Counted from the first letter of the stretch, positions 9,770 through 18,922 are shown. The stretch is 55,922 bases of DNA from Phycisphaerales bacterium (GCA_030748805.1 JASMLG010000032.1:1-55922), one strand, 5' to 3'. Program-made: numbers and translations. The notes: generated by a model not told the origin, from the letters alone.

Positions 9770-10783
9770 TTATTTTAGTTCTCTACACACTTTAAGGGTA
9801 AGCAATTCTAATCCCCTTCTTCCATCAAGCAACCCACTGCGAGTTCGTGCATCTACTGCTATAGCTTCGGTAAACAGGTCAGCAAGTTGGGTTGTTGTTT
9901 TCCTTTTGGAAGCATTCATCAGTTTGTTGCCACTGTCTCCAAACAACTTCAACGATTTGCGCACATCGTTACCAGATGCTCCGCTTTCTAACATAGTTGC
10001 AGCAGCGCTAAGACGGCGAGTTAAGTCAACTATTGACCACATCATTAATTCTTTTGGTTGTTTAGATATATCTAACAATTCTCCAAGTTTTGTCATAGCA
10101 GAACTACTGTTTCCTGTCAGGACAACTGATTGTATTTCCCACGCCTGTTCTTCACGACTTAAACCAACCATTTCAACAACATCTTCTTTGGTAATGGCTG
10201 TTTCTGGAGCGACCATTGCAGAAAGTTTCCCTAACTCTGCATCAATTCTCGTTAGTGATAGACCAATCCGCCGAACAAGAAGTTGTGCTGACTGTGTGTC
10301 TAATGAACACCCGTGCTCTTTGCCACACCTTCCTATGCACCAGCGAACAGTGTCCACTTCACTAAGTGTTTGAAGTTTGTAAACAAGTCCAATTTTTGAA
10401 ACTAACTTGTCTAGGTTTCCAGGCCGCCAAGTTTGAGCCCTTAACAGAAGTGTCGCGGATTGTACTGGTGACTGAGCATACTTTTCCATAGATTTGCGGG
10501 GCGATTTTTTTTCAGAACCCTTTGCGGCTAGAAAAACATCTGCGTTATCTACAATCACAAGTTTGTGTTTCATTAATAAGTCAAAAGTGCGAACCTCATC
10601 GAGGATAGTTGCTAGATCTGAAACAGCACCGTCCAATACTATTCGCTCAACTTCTCCGTGTTCCTGAGTTAAGGTTTTTTCTAGATCGTTCGTGTATCTA
10701 GTCATCAAAAATGACTCTTTGCCACTGAGAATAACCATTCTCATTGATCCATCAAATACCGGTTGCTTTGCCATAAAGTACAT
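9770..10783 (-). CDS. holA: DNA polymerase III delta subunit (clamp-loader)
   Basis: Clamp-loader subunit that opens the sliding clamp encoded by dnaN (itself at 49.7 kb). The 337-residue protein shows the N-terminal AAA+-like fold (MVILSGKESFLMTRYTNDLE), an inactive P-loop region as usual for delta, and the conserved middle QLLVRRIGLSLTRIDAELGKL. Start 10783 (MYFMAKQ) is supported by GGAG six bases upstream; the longer frame to 10876 lacks support. Convergent with gpmI, zero spacer. Confidence 0.88.
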   Translation of the reverse strand: MYFMAKQPVFDGSMRMVILSGKESFLMTRYTNDLEKTLTQEHGEVERIVLDGAVSDLATILDEVRTFDLLMKHKLVIVDNADVFLAAKGSEKKSPRKSMEKYAQSPVQSATLLLRAQTWRPGNLDKLVSKIGLVYKLQTLSEVDTVRWCIGRCGKEHGCSLDTQSAQLLVRRIGLSLTRIDAELGKLSAMVAPETAITKEDVVEMVGLSREEQAWEIQSVVLTGNSSSAMTKLGELLDISKQPKELMMWSIVDLTRRLSAAATMLESGASGNDVRKSLKLFGDSGNKLMNASKRKTTTQLADLFTEAIAVDARTRSGLLDGRRGLELLTLKVCRELK

Positions 10784-10908
10784 CTTACGCTCCAAGTACT
10801 TTTGATGGAGTTTTGTGTTGGTTGTCCCCACGGAACTCTCCCACGTAATAATTGCGTTGATAGCACAAAAACACACAAAATGTGCTGAATTAAGGTGACA
10901 GTTCCCAA

Positions 10909-10936
10909 GTGACTGTACGCATAATGGTGTTAGGAT
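10909..10936 (+). promoter_or_regulatory. Histidine kinase promoter, leaderless geometry
   Basis: GTGACT (10909-10914), 16 nt, TAGGAT (10931-10936), then 6 nt to the ATG. No Shine-Dalgarno. Confidence 0.45.
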
Positions 10937-10942
10937 TATGTA

Positions 10943-12544
10943 ATGTTGACGCTTGAAGTTATTGAGGGACCGGATCTTGGTGGCATCTTCCCGCTTCCAT
11001 CGGAAGAACCTCAGTTAATTGGTAGGTCATCTGAAGCGTTACCGCTAAAAGATCCAACCATCAGTAGGAGACATGCTGAACTTACCCCAGACAATGGTAA
11101 GTGGTATTTGATGGATCTTGCATCTGCAAATGGAACATTCTTAAACGGTCGTCTTTTGAGTGACAGGGTTTCTTTGAGAATTGGAGATGAAATTGGATGT
11201 GGTTCTACTTTGTTTAGAATTACAGAACACACATCAGTTATTGATTTACCTAATATTTTAGAAGACACAAATTTCGATACGAGCGCTGAGTCCATTGTGG
11301 TCACATCACCTCACTCATTGGAATCAGCAAGAAACCACCTTCGAATGATTCATCGTCTAACTTCTGCAACTGCGGGAACAATCGACCCAACAACAATTTT
11401 AAGACACCTAGTCGCAATTCTGTCAGATGAATTTAAGCCCGACCGTTGTGTTGGTGTATTACTAAACGATACAGGAACTATTGCAAAAACCGTTGAAGCA
11501 ACACAACGTGAAATAATGGACAACGCATCAATTTTTTCTGAAGCAATAGTTATGCACGCATGCAAAGAACTTTGTGGAATTAGAATTCCAAACATAAAGC
11601 ACGATGTCAGATTCGTTCATGATGAAGGCGCGGTCAAAAGCGGAGTTAAATCAGTTATTTGTGCACCATTGCTTGCTCACGGAAAGGCTTTTGGTGCAAT
11701 TTTGCTTGAAATACACACTGCCAACCGAAGGTGGACTGATGAAGAACTTGAACTGTTGTCTTCAGCATGCGGACATGCTGGTTTGGCCTTACTCACTGCA
11801 GTTCTTACAAGAACTCGTTTGCAACACGAGAGATTGGCCGCAATGGGAGAGACGGTTGCTTCAATTAGCCACAGTGTTAAAAACATGTTGCAGGGATTAC
11901 GAAGCGGCGCTGGGGCAATCGACCTAGCTTTGGGACGCGGAGATATAGAACTCGCTCGAGAGGGCTGGCCAATACTTGCCAGGAATCTTGACCGCGTCTA
12001 TGCCCTTACGTTCAACATGCTCGCGTGGTCACGATCAAATACAACTGAAATATCTTTAGTGCAAATAAAACCAATTGTAGACGACGCCCTTTCCCTTGTT
12101 AGAGGTGCATGTGATCGCAGATTAATTTCACTGCAATCAAACATTGAAGAAGATGTACCTCCAATCCCAATTGACCAAACAGCATTTTTGCAGGTCCTGC
12201 TCAACGTACTCAACAACTCAATCGAAGCATCACCGTCAAAAAGCGGTGTTGTAGATATTAGTGTTTCGATTCCGCCTTCTGGAGAAATAGTGGAAATCGT
12301 CATAACCGACAATGGGTGTGGCATTGAGGATGGAGAAAGAGAAACAGTTTTTCGCGCCTTCCATTCAACAAAAGGGCAGCGTGGAACTGGCCTTGGGCTA
12401 GCTGTTGCTAGAAAAGTAGTACTTGAGCACCAAGGGTCAATCGAATTAATCGAAGCTGATTCTGGTGGAACGTGCTGCAGAATCACACTGCCGCTTAGTC
12501 GAGAGGGTGATCCTGGAGATACACATGGTCCAAAACCTGTTTAA
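10943..12544 (+). CDS. FHA-GAF sensor histidine kinase (orphan)
   Basis: Soluble 533-residue signalling protein with three parts. An FHA domain (about 1-95) has the phosphothreonine-binding signature GRSS, SRRHAE and NGTFLNG. A GAF domain (about 130-290) follows. The histidine kinase part has the phospho-acceptor His310 in SISHSVKN and an HATPase with NNSIEAS, DNGCGI and GTGLGLAVA. No response regulator is adjacent. The FHA domain implies it reads Ser/Thr phosphorylation, perhaps by one of the two nearby kinases (14976 and 17843), which would link the two phosphorylation systems; that is inference. Confidence 0.9.
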   Translation: MLTLEVIEGPDLGGIFPLPSEEPQLIGRSSEALPLKDPTISRRHAELTPDNGKWYLMDLASANGTFLNGRLLSDRVSLRIGDEIGCGSTLFRITEHTSVIDLPNILEDTNFDTSAESIVVTSPHSLESARNHLRMIHRLTSATAGTIDPTTILRHLVAILSDEFKPDRCVGVLLNDTGTIAKTVEATQREIMDNASIFSEAIVMHACKELCGIRIPNIKHDVRFVHDEGAVKSGVKSVICAPLLAHGKAFGAILLEIHTANRRWTDEELELLSSACGHAGLALLTAVLTRTRLQHERLAAMGETVASISHSVKNMLQGLRSGAGAIDLALGRGDIELAREGWPILARNLDRVYALTFNMLAWSRSNTTEISLVQIKPIVDDALSLVRGACDRRLISLQSNIEEDVPPIPIDQTAFLQVLLNVLNNSIEASPSKSGVVDISVSIPPSGEIVEIVITDNGCGIEDGERETVFRAFHSTKGQRGTGLGLAVARKVVLEHQGSIELIEADSGGTCCRITLPLSREGDPGDTHGPKPV

Positions 12545-12626
12545 CAGAACAATCGTTTTTAAATGTTGATGGCGTTTTTGCGTCGGGCTGCTATGATGTC
12601 CCAACTTCGGAAGGATCCGACTGATA

Positions 12627-13286
12627 ATGACGACAAAACAAACTATCGAAACACACACCGGCGTTGACCTCGTAAGAGCAATCAATGGTTCACAACCACC
12701 TCAGATAATGGCTTCGACCTACCAAAGAACTCGAGAAATGACACTTGATGAGTTGATGCTCGAGAACAGGGTCATATTCTTGATTGGTGAGATTAACCAA
12801 GCTTCTGCAGCACGAATCATGATGCAAATGCTATATCTTGAAGATCAAAAGCGCGGACAACAAATAAACCTTTACATTAATAGTCCCGGTGGATCTGTTG
12901 ATGACACACTTGCGATGTATGACACGATGCAGTTTATTTCATCTGATGTCGCTACTTATTGTATAGGGCGTGCTTATAGTGGCGCAGCTGTTCTTTTGTG
13001 CTCGGGATCCGAGGGAAAACGGCATATTTTACCACATGCAAAAGTGATGATCCATCAGCCGTATGGTGGCATAACTGGTCAGACTACTGATATTCAAATT
13101 CAAGCAGAACAAATCATCAACGCTAAGTCCACGCTTAACAAGATTATTGCAAATCATACCGGACAAGATTACGGGACTGTCGCTGATGATGGCGAGCGAG
13201 ATAAATATTTCAGTGCCGAAGAAGCCAAAACATACGGACTTGTTGATGAAGTTTTTGAACTCCAAGACGATAAGAAGAAGGACTAA
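12627..13286 (+). CDS. clpP: ATP-dependent Clp protease proteolytic subunit, ClpP1
   Basis: Serine peptidase ring subunit that degrades unfolded proteins fed by Clp ATPases. The triad is intact: Ser118 in RAYSGAAVLL (instead of the usual ASMGA context), His in MIHQP and Asp in GERDKYFSAEEA. The 219-residue length is slightly long because of an N-terminal extension. A purine-rich GGAAGGA precedes the start by 11 nt and a TATGAT-type -10 lies further upstream, so this gene has a normal leader. It is followed after 5 nt by clpP2. Confidence 0.95.
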   Translation: MTTKQTIETHTGVDLVRAINGSQPPQIMASTYQRTREMTLDELMLENRVIFLIGEINQASAARIMMQMLYLEDQKRGQQINLYINSPGGSVDDTLAMYDTMQFISSDVATYCIGRAYSGAAVLLCSGSEGKRHILPHAKVMIHQPYGGITGQTTDIQIQAEQIINAKSTLNKIIANHTGQDYGTVADDGERDKYFSAEEAKTYGLVDEVFELQDDKKKD

Positions 13287-13291
13287 ATACA

Positions 13292-13894
13292 ATGTCTACG
13301 CTTGTACCAATCGTCATCGAAAAAACTGGCCGAGGTGAACGGTCATACGATATTTTTTCGCGACTTTTAAACGACCGGATTATCTTTATGGGTGGTCCAG
13401 TTATGGATGAATCGGCAAATTTGGTTGTCGCACAGTTGTTATACCTTGCAAACGAAGATGATAAGGCGGACATCTGTGTATATATAAACTCACCAGGTGG
13501 TTCGGTAACTGCTGGTCTAGGTATTGTCGATACCATGAACTTTGTCCCGTGTGATATTTCAACATATATCATTGGGCAGGCGGCCTCTATGGGATCTGTT
13601 ATTGCCACATCTGGCACAAAGGGTAAAAGGTTTTCTCTCCCTCATGCCAAAAATCTGATGCACCAACCACTTTTAAGCGGTGTTCTTGAAGGACAAGCTA
13701 CTGACTTAGAAATAGAGGCGCGCGAAATGCTTCGGCTAAGAGACATATTGTTTCAAATCTACGCCAACTCAACAGGTAAAGATCAACAGGTCATTCACGA
13801 TGATTGTGAACGAAACAAATGGCTAGACCCAAGCGAAATGTTGGAGTACGGGCTTATCGATGAGATCCTTGCAGAGCTACCATCAGCCGAATAA
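13292..13894 (+). CDS. clpP: ClpP2, Clp protease subunit with Asn in the catalytic triad
   Basis: Second ClpP paralogue of 200 residues, co-transcribed with clpP1. Ser99 (QAASMGS) and His124 (LMHQP) are present, but the third triad residue is Asn175 (ECERN-type context CERNKW), where E. coli ClpP has Asp (TERDRF). Listeria ClpP1 shows the same Asp-to-Asn change and is poorly active unless assembled with its partner, so this subunit probably works in a mixed tetradecamer with the upstream ClpP1. No Shine-Dalgarno; coupling from clpP1 is likely. Confidence 0.92.
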   Translation: MSTLVPIVIEKTGRGERSYDIFSRLLNDRIIFMGGPVMDESANLVVAQLLYLANEDDKADICVYINSPGGSVTAGLGIVDTMNFVPCDISTYIIGQAASMGSVIATSGTKGKRFSLPHAKNLMHQPLLSGVLEGQATDLEIEAREMLRLRDILFQIYANSTGKDQQVIHDDCERNKWLDPSEMLEYGLIDEILAELPSAE

Positions 13895-13895
13895 T

Positions 13896-14102
13896 ATGTC
13901 TCGTCGTATTGGCATTTCGCTTTCCCTCATGATGGTAGTTTTGGCTTGTGGTTGCAGAAAAACCCTGTTCCCCAAAAATGAGCCAATAACTCAGTTCGAT
14001 GCATATAACAGAATGAGATATGGTCCCCAAATCACTGAGAAAAACGATCCGTTTGGTAATCCAGAACCTGCCCTACGCGAACGACTAACCAACAGGAATT
14101 AA
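13896..14102 (+). CDS. Small lipoprotein, unknown function
   Basis: A 68-residue protein with a lipoprotein signal (MSRRIGISLSLMMVVLAC, lipobox VLAC) and a short polar, proline-containing tail (FDAYNRMRYGPQITEKNDPFG). It begins one base after the clpP2 stop, so it shares that operon. No family recognised; it could be an envelope peptide whose expression is tied to ClpP. Confidence 0.6.
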   Translation: MSRRIGISLSLMMVVLACGCRKTLFPKNEPITQFDAYNRMRYGPQITEKNDPFGNPEPALRERLTNRN

Positions 14103-14180
14103 CAACAAGATAAAATTTGCGTCCGATATGGCCTCTTGTTAAGCATTAATTTGGTTTATTGCCGATACCCTGCATAGTAA

Positions 14181-14210
14181 GTGACGACATCATGTCACCC
14201 ATTTTAGGAA
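14181..14210 (+). promoter_or_regulatory. Amidase promoter with internal palindrome
   Basis: GTGACG (14181-14186), 18 nt, TAGGAA (14205-14210), then 10 nt to the ATG. The spacer contains a perfect 11-bp palindrome GACATCATGTC (14186-14196), a plausible repressor site between -35 and -10. Confidence 0.4.
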
Positions 14211-14220
14211 TTGCCCAAGG

Positions 14221-14871
14221 ATGAAGAACGATTCAGCACGGATGCTATCTAAACGTACCCAAGTAGTTTGGGCGGCGTTTTTTCTTGTCATTCCAACTGT
14301 TCTGTTTGTTCTTCTTCTTGGAAACAACGACATGCAGGTTGGTGTTCTTCTAACAACGCTAGCCCCTGTAGAAGAACGTCCAGATGAAGATCCCGTTTTT
14401 TCTAACATAGATAATCCATCTGACTGGTTAACCATTGTCGTTCAACATTTAGGGCAACCAGCCGGAAGCGCTGAATTGATTGACAGAAATCACCGAAATA
14501 TTGGTCTTGAGGGTCTTGGATATCACTTTCTTATAGGAAACGGAAATGGTCTAGGTGATGGCGATGTTCATATTGGGTACAGGTGGATAAAGCAGATTGC
14601 AGCAGCAAAACCTGGTGGGGTTGATGAACCACAGTGGAATAAGGGAGTAATTAGTATCTGCCTTATTGGTAACGGAAACCGAAGGCCATTCACAGATCAA
14701 CAGATTCTTCATCTTTCTCACCTAGTTCAACGACTTCAACAACAGTTGTCAATCCCATCATCAAACGTTTTTCTTGCCAGTGATGTGGGAAGCGACCAAA
14801 CATCTCCAGGAAAACACTTCGCAGAAGCTCAGTTTAGAGGTCAATTACTCGATATTCCTGGAAACAACTAG
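14221..14871 (+). CDS. Membrane-anchored N-acetylmuramoyl-L-alanine amidase / PGRP domain protein
   Basis: A 216-residue protein with one N-terminal membrane segment (VVWAAFFLVIPTVLFVLLLG, about 15-35) and a periplasmic amidase_2/PGRP domain. Family features are HHxxN-like NHRNIGLEGLGYHFLIGNG, CLIGN (the strand before helix 2) and TSPGKHF near the end. It would cleave or bind peptidoglycan stem peptides. One of the usual zinc ligands appears replaced (first His pair reads RNHRN), so it may be a binding protein. It stands alone with its own promoter. Confidence 0.75.
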   Translation: MKNDSARMLSKRTQVVWAAFFLVIPTVLFVLLLGNNDMQVGVLLTTLAPVEERPDEDPVFSNIDNPSDWLTIVVQHLGQPAGSAELIDRNHRNIGLEGLGYHFLIGNGNGLGDGDVHIGYRWIKQIAAAKPGGVDEPQWNKGVISICLIGNGNRRPFTDQQILHLSHLVQRLQQQLSIPSSNVFLASDVGSDQTSPGKHFAEAQFRGQLLDIPGNN

Positions 14872-14975
14872 CAAGTTTTCCAAACAAAAGTTGATGTAGT
14901 GGTGTGTCCAATGTACCCTACAGGCTCATTTCTTTGCTCACTTGTCTTGAGTTGGTTTTTTATCTTTCATTCATT

Positions 14976-15881
14976 ATGTCTTCACCAAACTCACAACCAA
15001 AAAAGATTGGCAACTTCACCGTGTTGGCAAAACTCGGAGAAGGCGCTGCATCGTATTTATATGCGGTACAAAATCCAAAAACCAAACAGGTTTCAGCACT
15101 TAAATACGTTGAGAGAACTAACGAAAAATCTCAGCGTTTTCTTGATCAAGTTGAAAAAGAGTATGCAATTGGATCAAAACTTGAGCACGGCACTATAAGA
15201 AAAGTGAGAAAACTCATAAAACACAGAAAGATGTTGAAGGTGACTGCACTGTCAATGATTATGGAGTTGGTTGATGCCATGACCCTAGATCAAAAGTTAC
15301 CTAAAAACCACAGTCAAGCGGTTGAAATCTTTCTTCAAGTTGCTGGTGGTCTAGCACACATGCATGGGCGCGGTTATGTTCACGCCGACATCAAGCCAAA
15401 TAATGTTCTAGTAACCGAAGATGGCCACGTAAAAATAATCGATCTTGGACAAGCGTGTGCAATAGGAACAATTAAAAAGAGGATTCAGGGTACCCCTGGA
15501 TACATGGCACCAGAACAAGCGCATCGTGGAGAAATTACACCAAAAACAGATATATACAATCTTGGTGCGATGATGTACTGGGTATTAGTCGGAGAGGTCA
15601 TACCAACCTCAATGCCTCCAAAGGGAAGTAACGACAGTTTGGTTGGTAGAGCCGTAGACGCTGACAAGGTTGAGTTACCAACCCCACCACATGAACAAAA
15701 CTCAAGAATCCACACTCTTCTTTCAAAACAAATTATGGATTGCATACAGCCAGATCCAAGCAACCGACCTGACTCTATGACCGTTGTGGCTAACCGACTG
15801 GAGTTAATTAGAGATGTTCTTAATGAACCCATATCTTCGGATATGTCAGAAACTGTTGATGGTTCAACAACATTTGATTAG
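14976..15881 (+). CDS. Soluble Ser/Thr protein kinase
   Basis: A 301-residue Hanks-type kinase domain. Seen are the P-loop LGEGAASYLYAV, the catalytic Lys in SALKYVE, the catalytic loop HADIKPNNVL (non-RD, Arg replaced by Ala, about 135-144), DLG in place of DFG, and GTPGYMAPEQ. All essential residues are kept, so it should be active, with a less typical activation mode. Start 14976 (MSSPNSQ) is chosen because TATCTT sits 9 nt before it; the longer start at 14904 would add a hydrophobic stretch that looks accidental. No membrane segment is in the chosen form. Confidence 0.85.
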   Translation: MSSPNSQPKKIGNFTVLAKLGEGAASYLYAVQNPKTKQVSALKYVERTNEKSQRFLDQVEKEYAIGSKLEHGTIRKVRKLIKHRKMLKVTALSMIMELVDAMTLDQKLPKNHSQAVEIFLQVAGGLAHMHGRGYVHADIKPNNVLVTEDGHVKIIDLGQACAIGTIKKRIQGTPGYMAPEQAHRGEITPKTDIYNLGAMMYWVLVGEVIPTSMPPKGSNDSLVGRAVDADKVELPTPPHEQNSRIHTLLSKQIMDCIQPDPSNRPDSMTVVANRLELIRDVLNEPISSDMSETVDGSTTFD

Positions 15882-15905
15882 CGGGTTCCTCTCAATGACG
15901 TAACG

Positions 15906-17843
15906 TCACCTGAACACCTCGCCATCTTCTGTCCAGAGTATCAATTTGTCATTTTCATCAACAGCAACGCCAACTGGTGTTACTGTCATCCATGTTGCTT
16001 CTACTAATTCACTTGTGTCAAGATTGTATGAATATGCAGTTCCATTTGAAATGAATCCAACCACGGTAGTTTCTGCATTTAGTGCTGCCTGATCTATGTT
16101 TGCTTTGAGTTGAATTGATTTACTTGCAGAAGATTCTTTTTGTGGTTCGTTTATAACTACTTTTCCATTACGTCCCACAACAACAATCCTTTTGTTGAAA
16201 GCACCAATTGCGCAGGGATCTATTACTCCCAAAAGTTTTCGAGAGTTCCGGGGGAACTCCATTGCTGACCACAAATGAATCCAACGATCGGTTGCTGCTA
16301 TGACTTGCCCTCCGTTTAATCCAATAGTTATCGCTTTGAACTCTCCAGTTGTAGAGTTAACTCGCCGCTGTTTTCTTTTGCCACCAAGTACAGTCAATGA
16401 CATATCATCCGTCGCAATTGCAACAACTTCGTCACTAACACAGATTGCTGTAATTCCATAGAACTGACCAGAAAAACGCGGCATAAGCGACTGTTTGTAA
16501 AGCGGGATAACCCGACACTTGTTATCAGATACAACCACAAAAGTTGAGCCCGTTTTCGACAGAGCTATAGTTGCGTCTGATGGTTCAATGTTTATTGGAG
16601 GAAGTTCGATTGTAGAACCATCAATGGAACAAACGTAGTAATTGTCTTCAAGAGTTGCTGCAATTTTATTGCCATCCAAACTAACAACAAGTTCTCTTGG
16701 CTTATTTGGTGTTAATAATAGGGGGACAACCGGACTGTCGACTACTGATTTTTGTTCAGTCTTTTGTTCTAGGTTCTTGTTTTCCTTACTTAATGCTTCA
16801 ACCCTTGTTTGAAGTTCATCAAGCCGATCGTTTGATTCATCTTGAAAATATCCTATAGTTGCAATAAAAACTGCAATCACAACTAAAACACTTGCCCAAA
16901 CAACCAATTGTTTTTTGTGTCGCTTGCAAAACAGTTTTGTGCGATCTAAATAGGTTGCTCTTCTTGCCTTAATCGGTTTACTGCCAAGATACCTGAGCAT
17001 GTCACGACCAAGCGCTCCCGCTGTTTCGTATCGTTTTTCTCGGTTTGTCTGCAGCGACTTCATAATAATTGCCTCAAGATCTCGATCGATGGTTTCGTCA
17101 TAAACCGTTGGACTAACTGGGTCTTCTTGACAAATCTGTCTTACTGCTTCGTAAATTGGAAGTCCTTCAAGTGTTCTTGGAAGCCGGCCAATTAACATTT
17201 GATACAACACGACACCCAATGCATAAACATCGCACCGAGCATCAATGTCGGTTATTTTCATGTCCACTTGTTCAGGAGACATAAATTGTACTGTTCCTAC
17301 AAGCCGACCCGCCTCCGTCATTGCCTCTTCGCCAACCTTGTCGCTATCTAGTGATCTTGCAACACCGAAATCAATTATTTTTGGTTCTCCGTTTTTGTCT
17401 ATCAATATATTTCCTGGTTTCAGGTCGCGGTGGACAATCCCACGATGGTGACCGTGTTCAACAGCTGAGGTCACCATCGTAAAAAGTTTAAGAACTTCTC
17501 TTCTGCTTGGTTTTTCTTTTTCTAGATATTGAGTCAACTCGCACGCTTCTTCAACATGTTCCATCACGTAATAAGGAGTTGCTCCTGTTCCATCATCGTG
17601 AGTACCTGCGTTGTATATTTTTGCTATCCAAGGATGATCCAGTTTTCCCAGAATTTCCACTTCTTGATAAAACCTCTTAGCAGTAACAGGGCTAAATTGT
17701 CCTCCTCGGAGAACCTTAATTGCAACTTTCCTACGAGGGTGCTCCTGCATGGCAGTATAAACAACTGACATTCCGCCTTCACCCAGAGCTTCAATTATCT
17801 TATACCCGCCTATTTCTTTTGGTAGAGATTGTTCTTCAGGCAT
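15906..17843 (-). CDS. Membrane Ser/Thr kinase with propeller-like extracellular domain
   Basis: PknB-type receptor kinase of 645 residues. The cytoplasmic kinase domain (about 13-275) has GEGGMSVVY, AIKVLRGG, HRDLKPGNIL, DFGVARS and MSPEQ. A membrane segment follows at about 313-333, then a coiled coil (LQTRVEALSKENKNLEQ), then a repeated beta-strand region resembling a WD/PQQ-like propeller that would sense something outside. Its ATG lies inside the last codons of the upstream [2Fe-2S] gene (8-nt overlap), so the two are translationally coupled. A longer TTG start at 17906 was rejected because it overlaps that gene. Confidence 0.9.
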   Translation of the reverse strand: MPEEQSLPKEIGGYKIIEALGEGGMSVVYTAMQEHPRRKVAIKVLRGGQFSPVTAKRFYQEVEILGKLDHPWIAKIYNAGTHDDGTGATPYYVMEHVEEACELTQYLEKEKPSRREVLKLFTMVTSAVEHGHHRGIVHRDLKPGNILIDKNGEPKIIDFGVARSLDSDKVGEEAMTEAGRLVGTVQFMSPEQVDMKITDIDARCDVYALGVVLYQMLIGRLPRTLEGLPIYEAVRQICQEDPVSPTVYDETIDRDLEAIIMKSLQTNREKRYETAGALGRDMLRYLGSKPIKARRATYLDRTKLFCKRHKKQLVVWASVLVVIAVFIATIGYFQDESNDRLDELQTRVEALSKENKNLEQKTEQKSVVDSPVVPLLLTPNKPRELVVSLDGNKIAATLEDNYYVCSIDGSTIELPPINIEPSDATIALSKTGSTFVVVSDNKCRVIPLYKQSLMPRFSGQFYGITAICVSDEVVAIATDDMSLTVLGGKRKQRRVNSTTGEFKAITIGLNGGQVIAATDRWIHLWSAMEFPRNSRKLLGVIDPCAIGAFNKRIVVVGRNGKVVINEPQKESSASKSIQLKANIDQAALNAETTVVGFISNGTAYSYNLDTSELVEATWMTVTPVGVAVDENDKLILWTEDGEVFR

Positions 17844-18111
17844 TATCACTGCTGCCAGAAAGGCCCCTGTTTTTGTATGCTTCCCTTCGCAAGAGATACT
17901 TTTCAAAATCTACAAATAAGTTCATTTCTTCGTTCTTCATATATTGTTTGAATAATTTTTCAAGAAAAGGGATGCACCACCCACACGATGTTCCGGCATC
18001 CAAGCATTCCGACAACTTAGAGCACACTGTTGGTTTTTCTCGTTGAACAAATTTTACAAGTTTGCCAATTGAGACCTTGTGGCAGACACAAACATAATCC
18101 TCTCTGTTCAT
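17836..18111 (-). CDS. BFD-type [2Fe-2S] protein
   Basis: A 91-residue protein with the bacterioferritin-associated ferredoxin cluster-binding pattern: CVCH near residue 8-11 and, about 34 residues later, CGWC (C-x-C ... C-x2-C). In other bacteria BFD domains pass electrons to bacterioferritin or assist reductases. Here the gene overlaps the start of the membrane Ser/Thr kinase by 8 nt. A TATAAA lies 6 nt before the ATG with no Shine-Dalgarno, so the pair probably starts from a leaderless transcript. No bacterioferritin gene is in view. Confidence 0.8.
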   Translation of the reverse strand: MNREDYVCVCHKVSIGKLVKFVQREKPTVCSKLSECLDAGTSCGWCIPFLEKLFKQYMKNEEMNLFVDFEKYLLRREAYKNRGLSGSSDNA

Positions 18112-18117
18112 GAACGA

Positions 18118-18123
18118 TTTATA
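18118..18123 (-). promoter_or_regulatory. -10 element of the BFD-kinase unit
   Basis: TATAAA on the minus strand, ending 6 nt before the BFD ATG at 18111; it overlaps the stop codon end of the upstream gene. A -35 box was not clear. Confidence 0.4.
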
Positions 18124-18862
18124 CCCACACTTGACAAATTAAGTGTGGCTCTTTTATTTTTCCTGTAAATGTGCCAATGGTTGTTGTCACTATTTTCACT
18201 TCAAACTCTGGATGTTCATCAAGCCATTCATTAATCTGTGTGTCAATGTAGCCAAGTGCATCGTCAGTTAATTTGCTGTGAAAAGTGCGTACATGGATTG
18301 CCCCTGAACCCGTTGTGTTTGGAGCGCGCCCCAATTTGCTTTCTTTCTTTTTTCCGCTACCAAATGCGGTAATCTTTCGAGAAAGAGCCAGCGGTTCTTC
18401 GTCTCCACCCACACGGACATCTATCGCTGGTTCCGGAAGTGGTGGAGGTGGATCCTGAGATCGGCTCTCAAGAATTCTTCTAAACACCAATATCCCCTGT
18501 TTAGATACAAACTCATATTCACAAAGTGAGCCGCCGTCCCATTTAACCATAAGATTCCAACCGCCTTGAACCTCTTTCCACAAGAAGATGTTGCCCTTGG
18601 TAAGACGTTTCACAGAACCACGATTTCCTTCAAGTTTACCCTCAATATTTAGGTAGTCAGGTCGGTGATCTGGTCTTGATTCAAGGTTAACCCACACATA
18701 ATCATCAAAAAGGTCTGGTCTCTCATCACACCTAAAACTTATCAGCGGCTTTTCTGCCCCAGAGTCGACGGAAAGCAACCAATCGTAATGAGATGTCCCG
18801 TCAGGCAAATCGTGTTGCAAGACGACTGTTTGAAATGGGGATTCTCTGGTTGGGGCTGCCAT
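18119..18862 (-). CDS. LigD 3'-phosphoesterase-like protein with conserved C-terminal domain
   Basis: A 247-residue cytoplasmic protein in two parts. The N-terminal 130 residues (VVLQHDLPDGTSHYDWLLSV, LISFRCDERPD) resemble the phosphoesterase domain of DNA ligase D, including an HYD-type motif; it is shorter and catalysis is uncertain. A proline-rich linker (DPPPPLPEPA) leads to a compact C-terminal domain (about 190-247, FHSKLTDDALGYIDTQ ... EPHLICQVWV) that looks conserved but unnamed. Seven bases separate it from the BFD gene on the same strand. Confidence 0.5.
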   Translation of the reverse strand: MAAPTRESPFQTVVLQHDLPDGTSHYDWLLSVDSGAEKPLISFRCDERPDLFDDYVWVNLESRPDHRPDYLNIEGKLEGNRGSVKRLTKGNIFLWKEVQGGWNLMVKWDGGSLCEYEFVSKQGILVFRRILESRSQDPPPPLPEPAIDVRVGGDEEPLALSRKITAFGSGKKKESKLGRAPNTTGSGAIHVRTFHSKLTDDALGYIDTQINEWLDEHPEFEVKIVTTTIGTFTGKIKEPHLICQVWV

Positions 18863-18922
18863 AATTACTACAGTACCGTATCATGGAATAATGTACCATG
18901 CGACAAGAAAGCGAGAGAGATA

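Noticed and set aside
9906..10373. 155-codon frame on the plus strand inside holA
   Set aside because: Shadow of holA with Ser/Pro-rich random composition.
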